A stretch of DNA of 64,000 nt from GCA-2861595 sp035526335 (GTDB lineage Bacteria; Actinomycetota; Acidimicrobiia; Acidimicrobiales; GCA-2861595). The DNA lies in NCBI GenBank assembly GCA_035526335.1, contig DATLCN010000014.1, positions 7,711 to 71,710 of the forward strand. The letters are read 5' to 3'. The notes under the pieces are model-generated. The model was not told the origin of the DNA and ran no database searches. It saw only the letters and a program-made list of their open reading frames with translations. Made by a program: the position numbers and the translations under genes. This document shows, piece by piece, positions 57,667 through 64,000 of the stretch (positions are counted from its first letter, which is position 1; every line of letters begins with the position of its first letter).

Positions 57667-58611
57667 GTGCGGTACCGGCAGCTCGGGAAGAGCGACCTGA
57701 TGGTTCCCGAGATCAGTCTCGGGTCCTGGCTCACCTACGGGAGCACGGTCGATGCCGAAAAAGGCCGGTCTTGCGTCCGGCGCGCTCTGGACCTCGGGAT
57801 CAACTTCTTCGACACGGCCAACGTCTACGGCCACGGGAGCGCCGAGTCCTTCCTCGGTGAGGCGTTGAGCGGGGTCGACCGCTCGAGCTATCTGCTGGCC
57901 ACCAAGGCCTACTTTCCGATGTCTCCGACCGACAGGGGGCTGTCAGCGCGTCAGGTGGCCAAGCAGTGTGCCGGGTCGTTGCAGCGCCTGGGAACCGACT
58001 ACGTGGACCTCTACCAGTGCCACCGCTACGACCCGGACACCCCCTTGGAGGAGACGATGGGGGAGCTCACCGGGTTGGTGCGCCAGGGCAAGGCCCGGTA
58101 CATCGGCTTCAGCGAGTGGAAGCCGGACCAGATCCGTGCCGCTCTCGCCCTGCCCGACGTCGAGCGGTTCGTCTCCAGCCAGCCCGAGTACTCCATCCTC
58201 TTCCGCAAGCCCGAGGCCGAGGTGTTCCCGCTGTGCGACCAGGAGGGCATCGGCAACATCGTCTGGTCACCCCTGGCCCAGGGTGCGCTCACAGGCAAGT
58301 ACCGTCCCGGCGCGCCCCCGCCTCCGGGATCCCGTGGCGCCGGACAGGACGGCAACCGCTGGATGGGCCGCTGGCGCGCGGACGACGTCCTCGAGGCCGT
58401 CGAGCGCCTGCGCCCGATAGCCGCGGATCTGGGTCTCACGATGGCTCAGCTCGCTCTCGCGTGGGTGCTGCGCCGGCCCGAGGTGACATCGGCCATCGTG
58501 GGTGCCAGCCGGCCCGAACAGCTCGACGACAATGCCGGCGCCTCGGGTCCCAGCCTCGGCCCCGACGTGGTCGACGCCGTGGAGGTAGCCGTGGCCGGCG
58601 TCCTGGAATGA
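57667..58611 (+). CDS. Aldo/keto reductase
   Basis: A 314-residue TIM-barrel NADPH-dependent reductase. It starts RYRQLGKSDLMVPEISLGSW. The catalytic tetrad can be seen as Asp and Tyr in FFDTANVYGHG, Lys in LLATKAYFPM and His in LYQCHRYD. NADP-binding text is FSEWKPDQI and IVGASRPEQLDDN. It belongs to the potassium-channel beta/YghZ-like group. GTG start at 57667. Its stop overlaps the start of the ATP-grasp ligase by 4 bases (ATGA), so the two are translationally coupled and may work on one metabolite. Confidence 0.92.
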   Translation: MRYRQLGKSDLMVPEISLGSWLTYGSTVDAEKGRSCVRRALDLGINFFDTANVYGHGSAESFLGEALSGVDRSSYLLATKAYFPMSPTDRGLSARQVAKQCAGSLQRLGTDYVDLYQCHRYDPDTPLEETMGELTGLVRQGKARYIGFSEWKPDQIRAALALPDVERFVSSQPEYSILFRKPEAEVFPLCDQEGIGNIVWSPLAQGALTGKYRPGAPPPPGSRGAGQDGNRWMGRWRADDVLEAVERLRPIAADLGLTMAQLALAWVLRRPEVTSAIVGASRPEQLDDNAGASGPSLGPDVVDAVEVAVAGVLE

Positions 58612-60065
58612 CGACCACGGCGGAGTGGGAACGGCGCCAGGAGGCCTTCATCGCCCGCATCGGGCAGGCGTCACTGGTCGACCTGGAGCGGGGCACGATC
58701 GTGGTGCTCCCGTCGGCCAGCTTCCCGGTGGAGGAGCTCACCAAGATCACCGGCATCCAGCACTACGAGGAGCGGATGCTCTTCACCACGTTGTTCCTGG
58801 CCAACCCACTGGCGAAGATCCTCTACCTGACGTCGCTGCCCGTGGACGAGGCCGTGATCGAGTACTACCTGCGCTTCGTTCCCGATCCCGACGGTGCCCG
58901 CCGGCGCCTCCTGTTACATGCCATCGGAGACCCGTCCCCGGTCTGTCTCACCGAGAAGCTGCTGGCCCGGCCGGGCGCCATCGACGCCGTCCGCCGCCTC
59001 GTCGACGACCCGGACGACGCCTATGTCCTTGCGTTCAACATCACCGCTGGTGAATGGGCGCTGGCCGAGGCGCTCGGGTTGCCGCTCTACGGCGGCCACT
59101 CGGATCTGGCCGAGCTCGGCTCCAAGACCGGCTCCCGCAGGGTGGCCCGCCAGGCCGGCGTGGCCGTTCTGGAGGGAAGCGAGGGCCTGCACTCGGTCGA
59201 CGAGATCGAGTCGGCGGTACGGCTCATCCAGGAGAGGCGGCCGGACGCTGAAGCGGTGGTGCTGAAGCTGAACGACGGCTTCTCGGGCCAGGGCAATGCC
59301 ATCGTCGAGCTGACGGGACCGGTGCCGGCGTTCCCGCTGGAGGCGTCGGCCACCACTTTCTGCGCGTCAGGTGAATCGTGGCCGGCGTTCTCGGCCAAGG
59401 TCGCACAACGAGGCGCCGTTGTCGAAGAACTGGTGCGGCACCGGACGATGGTGTCGCCGAGTGTGCAGCTGAGAGTCGCTCCCGGCGGCGTGGTGGAGGT
59501 GCTGTCCACCCACGATCAGATCCTCGGTGGCCCCGACAACCAGGTGTACCTGGGCTGCCGCTTCCCCGCCGATCCCGCCTACAGGCTCGCCATCCAGGAA
59601 GCCGGACTGAAGGTCGCCGCCGTGCTGGCCGCGGAGGGGGTGCTCGGTTCCTTCGGCATCGACTTCGTGGTGATGCCCACACCGCAGGCCGGCGGCCACG
59701 ACATCTACCTCAGCGAGATCAACCTCCGCATGGGCGGGACCAGCCATCCGTTCTGGATGGCCCGCCTCGCAACCGGCGGCGCCTACGACTCCGCCACGGG
59801 CGAGCTACGGGTCGAAGGCGGCGTCAGGACCTACGTGGCCAGCGACAACGTCAAGTCGAAGCGTCTGATGGGTGTCGCCCCGGCCGACGTGATCGAGGCG
59901 GTGGACAAGGCGGGTCTCGCCTTCGACCCGATCACCCGCACCGGCGTCACGCTCCATCTTCTGGGCGCCCTCCCGGGCTTCGGGAAGATGGGTCTCACCT
60001 GTATCGCCGCCGATCTCGATGAGGCGCAGACGCTCTACCGCGAGGTCGTGGACACCATCAGCTGA
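58608..60065 (+). CDS. PGM1-like ATP-grasp peptide ligase
   Basis: A 485-residue ligase of the type known from pheganomycin synthesis, where PGM1 joins a small amine-bearing amino acid derivative to ribosomal peptides. The pre-ATP-grasp region (about 1-120) reads IVVLPSASFPVEELTKITGI and LANPLAKILYLTSLPVDEAV. The ATP-grasp core has VVLKLNDGFSGQGNAIVEL (nucleotide Lys and glycine loop), HDQILGGPDNQVYLGC and the metal site LSEINLRMGGTSHPFWMARL. The C-terminal PGM1-type block is KMGLTCIAADLDEAQTLYRE. No short precursor-peptide gene was found nearby, so the acceptor is unknown. It overlaps the aldo/keto reductase gene. The family assignment is from memory and needs a search. Confidence 0.85.
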   Translation: MTTTAEWERRQEAFIARIGQASLVDLERGTIVVLPSASFPVEELTKITGIQHYEERMLFTTLFLANPLAKILYLTSLPVDEAVIEYYLRFVPDPDGARRRLLLHAIGDPSPVCLTEKLLARPGAIDAVRRLVDDPDDAYVLAFNITAGEWALAEALGLPLYGGHSDLAELGSKTGSRRVARQAGVAVLEGSEGLHSVDEIESAVRLIQERRPDAEAVVLKLNDGFSGQGNAIVELTGPVPAFPLEASATTFCASGESWPAFSAKVAQRGAVVEELVRHRTMVSPSVQLRVAPGGVVEVLSTHDQILGGPDNQVYLGCRFPADPAYRLAIQEAGLKVAAVLAAEGVLGSFGIDFVVMPTPQAGGHDIYLSEINLRMGGTSHPFWMARLATGGAYDSATGELRVEGGVRTYVASDNVKSKRLMGVAPADVIEAVDKAGLAFDPITRTGVTLHLLGALPGFGKMGLTCIAADLDEAQTLYREVVDTIS

Positions 60066-60138
60066 GCGGCTCGAAACCGCTGATCAGCTCGATCAGGTCG
60101 CACGGCCACACCGGGTTGCGCCCTTGTCGATGTATCCG

Positions 60139-60678
60139 TCATCGCCGTCGCGCCGGCAGGAAGTCGCCGGCCTCGTCCGACCGGGCCATCGTCCAGAGCA
60201 GGTCCGAGAGCCGGTTGAGATAAGCCACGACCACGGAGCCCGCCGGGCACACCTCGACCGCTCGTCGCTCGGCCCGACGGACCACGGTGCGGGCCACGTC
60301 GAGCCGCGAGCCCGCCGGTGTCTGACCGGGCACCGCGAACTCCTTCGGCATCGGCGACCGTCCCGAGAGGTCGTCGATCCGATCCTCGAGCCGGGCCACC
60401 ATGTCCGCGGTCACCAGCGTCCGGCCCGGCTCCAGCTTGTGGCGGTGGTCGTCACTCGTCGCCAGGTCCGCCATCAGCACCCACAGGTCGCGCTCGAGTT
60501 CGACGAGCACGAGGTCCAGCTCCGAACCGGCGCCGGCCTCGCACCGGGCCAGGCCGAGAAAGGCCTGCGCCTCGTCGACGGCCCCGTAGGCCTCCACAGC
60601 CGGATCGGACTTGGGGAGACGGCCGCCATGGAGAAGACCGGTGGTCCCGTCGTCGCCCCGCTTGGTGTAGATCCTCAT
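60139..60678 (-). CDS. ATP:cob(I)alamin adenosyltransferase, PduO type
   Basis: A 179-residue enzyme that transfers the adenosyl group from ATP to cobalamin. The N-terminal ATP motif is RIYTKRGDDGTTGLLHGGR. The core has VEAYGAVDEAQAFLGLARC and DVARTVVRRAERRAVEV, and the end YLNRLSDLLWTMAR is characteristic. The start is ATG 60678. It is divergent from metH, the other B12 protein here, with a 162-base gap between starts. It lies downstream of and convergent with the ATP-grasp ligase. Confidence 0.94.
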   Translation of the reverse strand: MRIYTKRGDDGTTGLLHGGRLPKSDPAVEAYGAVDEAQAFLGLARCEAGAGSELDLVLVELERDLWVLMADLATSDDHRHKLEPGRTLVTADMVARLEDRIDDLSGRSPMPKEFAVPGQTPAGSRLDVARTVVRRAERRAVEVCPAGSVVVAYLNRLSDLLWTMARSDEAGDFLPARRR

Positions 60679-60840
60679 ATGGGGGGCCAGACGGTACCGG
60701 CAAAATGAGCTTAGGGCAGCCGCCGGAGAGCTATTTGCACGAAAACAGGAACAAACCCGCAGATGAAGTCGCAAGAGGATGCAGGTGTTCTCTGGCGGGC
60801 CCTTGAGCACGCTGACGCCGCCGGTAGCCTGCGCACCACC

Positions 60841-63800
60841 ATGACCAGCGGATATGCCGAAGCCATCCGCGATCGGGTGGTGATCTTCGACGGCGCTACA
60901 GGCACCAACATCCAGCTGCGGGAGCTTTCGGCCGACGACTTCGGTGGTCCATCCCTCGAGGGCTGCAACGAGATCCTCGTGGCCACCCGCCCCGACGTGA
61001 TCACCGAGCTGCACCGGTCGTTCTTCGAGGTGGGTGTCGATGTCGTCGAGACCGACACCTTCGGTGCCTTCGGCCCGGTGCTCGCCGACTACGGAATCGC
61101 CGAGCGGACCGAGGAGCTGAACCTGGCCGCGGCCCGCCTCGCCCGAGAGGTGGCCGACGGGTACGGGGGGTGGGTCGCCGGATCCATCGGACCCGGAACC
61201 AAGTTCCCCTCCCTCGGCCAGATCCGCTTCGCCGACCTGAGGGATGCCTACGAGGTCCAGGCCCGGGCGCTGCTGGAGGGTGGCGTGGACCTGTTCATCG
61301 TGGAGACCGTGTTCGACCTCCTGCAGGCCAAAGCTGCCCTCGTGGCCTGCCGCCGGGCCATGGCCGCTGTTGGTCGCGACGTGCCGCTGCAGGTCCAGGT
61401 GACCATGGAGCTCACGGGACGCATGCTGCCGGGCACCGAGATCGGTGCCGCCGTGACCACCCTCGCCGCCCTCCATCCCGATGTCATCGGGCTCAACTGC
61501 GCCACCGGCCCGCACGAGATGGGAGAGCATCTCCGATACCTCAACCGCTTCTCTCCGGTGGCCATCTCCTGCCTGCCCAACGCCGGATTGCCATCGGTGG
61601 TCGAAGGCCGGATGCACTACGACCTGACGCCCGAGCAGCTGGCCGACTACCAGGCCCGCTTCATCACCGAGTTCGGCGTCAGTGTCGTCGGCGGTTGCTG
61701 CGGCACCACTCCGGAGCACCTGCGTCAGGTCGTGGGGCGCTGCCGCGATCTGGAACCGGCCCGGCGCGACCCGCGACCGGAACCCGGCGTGGCGTCCATC
61801 TACAACCACGTGCCGTTCGACCAGGCACCGTCGTTCCTCGTGGTGGGCGAACGGACCAACGCCAACGGCTCGAAGAAGTTCCGGGAGGCCATGCTGGCCG
61901 ACGACTGGGAGACCTGTGTGGCCATGGGCCGCGAGCAGGTGAAGGAAGGCGCCCACGTGGTCGACGTCTGCGTCGACTACACCGGCGAGGACGGTGTGGG
62001 GGACATGGAGGCCGTGGTGTCCCGCTTCGCCACCCAGGTGACGGCACCGCTCATGCTCGACTCCACCGAACCGGAGGTCGTCGAGACGGGCCTGCAGTGG
62101 ATCGGCGGCAAGCCCATCCTCAACTCGGTGAACCTCGAGGACGGCGCCGCACCGGGCACCCGGCTCGACCGGTTCCTCTCCCTCGCCCGCGAATACGGGG
62201 CGTCGGTGGTGTGCACCTGCATCGACGAGGAGGGTCAGGCCCGAACCGCGGAATGGAAGCTGCGGGCGGCGCGGGCCATCCACGACCTGGCCGTGGGGCG
62301 ATACGGCCTGGCGCCGGGCGACCTGCTGTTCGACCCGCTGGCGCTGCCCATCTCCACGGGCATGGAGGAGGGCCGCAAGGACGGTATAGAGACCATCGAG
62401 GGCATCCGCCGCATCAAGGCAGAGCTCCCGGGAGTCCACACCATCCTCGGGCTCTCCAACGTCTCCTTCGGCCTCACCCCCGCCGCCCGCCATGTCCTCA
62501 ACTCCGTGTACCTGCACGAGTGCCAGCAGGCGGGCCTGGATGCCGCCATCGTCCACGCGGCCCGGATCATGCCCCTCAACCGCATCGACGACCGGGCACG
62601 GGAGGTCTGCCTGGACCTGGTCTACGACCGGCGCCGGCCCGGCTACGACCCCTTGCAGGAGCTGCTGGCGCTGTTCGAAGGCGTCTCGTCGGACACCCTG
62701 GAGCAGGAGGACCGCAGCGACTGGACCGTCGAGCGGCGTCTGTCGCAGCGCATCATCGACGGAGACCGGGACGGCCTGGAGGCCGACCTCGACGAGGCGC
62801 TACGGGGTTCGCCGGCGCTGGCCATCGTCAACGACACCCTGCTCCAAGGCATGAAGGTGGTAGGTGAGCTGTTCGGGTCCGGTCAGATGCAGCTGCCGTT
62901 CGTGCTCCAGTCGGCGGAGTGCATGAAGAAGGCGGTGGCCCATCTCGAACCCCACATGGAAAAGACCGACCAGGGGGGGAAGGGCCGCCTGGTGCTGGCC
63001 ACGGTGAAGGGCGACGTCCACGACATCGGCAAGAACCTGGTCGACATCATCTTCACCAACAACGGCTACGAGGTCCACAACCTCGGCATCAAGGTCGCCC
63101 TCGCCGAGATGCTGGCCAAGGCCGACGAGGTCAAGGCCGACGCCATCGGCATGAGCGGGCTGCTGGTGAAGAGCACGCTCATCATGCGCGAGAACCTCGA
63201 GGAGCTGAACCGCCGCGGCCTCGCCGGTGACACGCCGGTCATCCTGGGCGGCGCGGCGCTGACCCGGCGCTACGTGGAGCGCGACCTGCGCGAGGTCTAC
63301 GAGGGCCGCGTGTTCTACGGCAAGGATGCGTTCGAGGGGCTGCGCACGATGGACCAGCTCATGGCCATGAAGAAGTCGGGCGACGTCGACCCCGACTTCG
63401 GGCGGGTGCCGCTGGGCCGCGTCGTCGTCAAGGAGGAGAAGGAGGCGCCCCCCGACCTCCCGGCGCGGTCGCCGGCGGTCGAGACCGACAACAAGGTGTT
63501 CGTGCCGCCGTTTCTCGGGTCGCGCGTGGTCAAGGGCGTCGCCATCGACGATCTGGTCGGCTACCTCAACGAGACCGCCCTCTTCCGCAACCAGTGGCAG
63601 TTCCGGCCCAACAAGGGCGAGAACGACGCCGACTTCAAGAGCCGCATCCGGCCCACGCTGCGAGAGGAGCTGGCCAAGGCCACCGCGGCCGGGCTTCTCG
63701 TGCCCCAGGTCGTCTACGGGTACTACGCGGCCAACAGCGACGGCAACGACGTGGTGATCTGGAAGGACGAGACGGCGACCTCCGAGTGGCTGCGGTTCTC

Positions 63801-64000
63801 CTTCCCCCGGGAGGGCACCGACCCGTGGCGCTGCATCGCCGACTTCTTCCGTCCCGTCGCGTCGGGCGAGATCGACTACGCCGCCTTCTCCATCTGCACC
63901 ATCGGCCAGCGGGTGTCGGAGGCCACGGCCAAGCTGTTCGCCGAGGACCGCTACACCGAGTACCTGCTCCTGCACGGCCTGGGTGTGGAGATGGCCGAGG
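60841..64000 (+). CDS. metH: Cobalamin-dependent methionine synthase, C-terminus outside the window
   Basis: The first 1053 residues of MetH. The homocysteine domain has IFDGATGTNIQLRELS, LNCATGPHEM and the zinc site VVGGCCGTTPEH. The methyl-folate domain starts FLVVGERTNANGSKKFREAM. The cap domain and the B12 domain follow, with VKGDVHDIGKNLVDIIFTNN supplying the lower-axial His and IGMSGLLVKSTLIM after it. The activation domain begins around residue 890 (VVKGVAIDDLVGYLNETALF) and is cut by the edge. It makes methionine from homocysteine, linking to ahcY in this window. The ATG at 60841 follows a 162-base leader region; no cobalamin riboswitch could be recognised there. Confidence 0.96.
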   Translation, partial: MTSGYAEAIRDRVVIFDGATGTNIQLRELSADDFGGPSLEGCNEILVATRPDVITELHRSFFEVGVDVVETDTFGAFGPVLADYGIAERTEELNLAAARLAREVADGYGGWVAGSIGPGTKFPSLGQIRFADLRDAYEVQARALLEGGVDLFIVETVFDLLQAKAALVACRRAMAAVGRDVPLQVQVTMELTGRMLPGTEIGAAVTTLAALHPDVIGLNCATGPHEMGEHLRYLNRFSPVAISCLPNAGLPSVVEGRMHYDLTPEQLADYQARFITEFGVSVVGGCCGTTPEHLRQVVGRCRDLEPARRDPRPEPGVASIYNHVPFDQAPSFLVVGERTNANGSKKFREAMLADDWETCVAMGREQVKEGAHVVDVCVDYTGEDGVGDMEAVVSRFATQVTAPLMLDSTEPEVVETGLQWIGGKPILNSVNLEDGAAPGTRLDRFLSLAREYGASVVCTCIDEEGQARTAEWKLRAARAIHDLAVGRYGLAPGDLLFDPLALPISTGMEEGRKDGIETIEGIRRIKAELPGVHTILGLSNVSFGLTPAARHVLNSVYLHECQQAGLDAAIVHAARIMPLNRIDDRAREVCLDLVYDRRRPGYDPLQELLALFEGVSSDTLEQEDRSDWTVERRLSQRIIDGDRDGLEADLDEALRGSPALAIVNDTLLQGMKVVGELFGSGQMQLPFVLQSAECMKKAVAHLEPHMEKTDQGGKGRLVLATVKGDVHDIGKNLVDIIFTNNGYEVHNLGIKVALAEMLAKADEVKADAIGMSGLLVKSTLIMRENLEELNRRGLAGDTPVILGGAALTRRYVERDLREVYEGRVFYGKDAFEGLRTMDQLMAMKKSGDVDPDFGRVPLGRVVVKEEKEAPPDLPARSPAVETDNKVFVPPFLGSRVVKGVAIDDLVGYLNETALFRNQWQFRPNKGENDADFKSRIRPTLREELAKATAAGLLVPQVVYGYYAANSDGNDVVIWKDETATSEWLRFSFPREGTDPWRCIADFFRPVASGEIDYAAFSICTIGQRVSEATAKLFAEDRYTEYLLLHGLGVEMAE

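Noticed and set aside
60679..60840. Cobalamin riboswitch before metH and the adenosyltransferase
   Set aside because: No convincing B12-box or paired core could be found in the 162 bases; a covariance search would be needed.

Overview
The window comes from a high-GC Gram-positive bacterium of the Actinobacteria. I infer the class Acidimicrobiia or a close relative, from remembered family and synteny patterns rather than from any search. Genes are dense, many start with GTG or TTG, and 4-base stop/start overlaps are common. Actinobacterial families (DUF3499, DUF3052, DUF5719, DUF6458) sit beside F420 biosynthesis genes. The left half follows, in the same relative order, the M. tuberculosis neighbourhood I remember as secA1 - hpf - comF - sahH - SIS isomerase - manB - DUF3499 - fbiA/fbiB - manC - wbbL - rmlD - LCP.

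Layout. 0-2.1 kb: a cut-off membrane protein, a class I glutamine amidotransferase-like hydrolase, an orphan ferredoxin and a DUF6458 protein. 2.2-6.4 kb: division module ftsE-ftsX-M23 peptidase, and prfB. 6.5-11.5 kb: secA, a LuxR-type response regulator, long HPF, a small protein and a ComF-like protein. 11.5-15.5 kb: adenosylhomocysteinase and a mannose-phosphate operon (manB, Trm112-like, SIS isomerase). 15.6-27.3 kb: a GT2, two very large membrane proteins, a zinc ribbon, a CPBP protease, DUF3499, ftsH, a thioredoxin-like protein and DUF5719. 27.4-28.4 kb: the only clear genomic debris, a shattered RHS gene and an IS1380-type transposase fragment.

28.5-46.5 kb is a cell-envelope glycan locus. 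It has three GT4-type glycosyltransferases, a DDD-motif protein of unknown role, and a ten-gene tightly packed leftward unit: LCP ligase, rmlA, rmlB, rmlD, ugd, uxs, GT2, an anchored protein, manC and an epimerase. cofD and cofE sit inside the locus on the opposite strand. Predicted products are dTDP-rhamnose, UDP-glucuronate/UDP-xylose and GDP-mannose derivatives, built into a polymer that the LCP enzyme could attach to peptidoglycan.

46.5-64 kb holds cofactor and acyl-CoA genes: pabB, pabC, birA divergent from a biotin carboxylase/BCCP subunit, an LpdA-like reductase, DUF3052, a rhodanese-ThiF protein, a nitroreductase and an LPXTG-type surface protein. Then comes a rightward group (conserved unknown, aldo/keto reductase, PGM1-like ATP-grasp ligase), a cobalamin adenosyltransferase and a metH that runs off the right edge.

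The best candidates for something undescribed are the overlapping aldo/keto reductase and PGM1-like ATP-grasp ligase pair, and the DDD-motif protein in the glycan locus. No tRNA, rRNA, CRISPR array or intact mobile element was seen. Family names are assigned by recognising motifs by eye; no database search was run.
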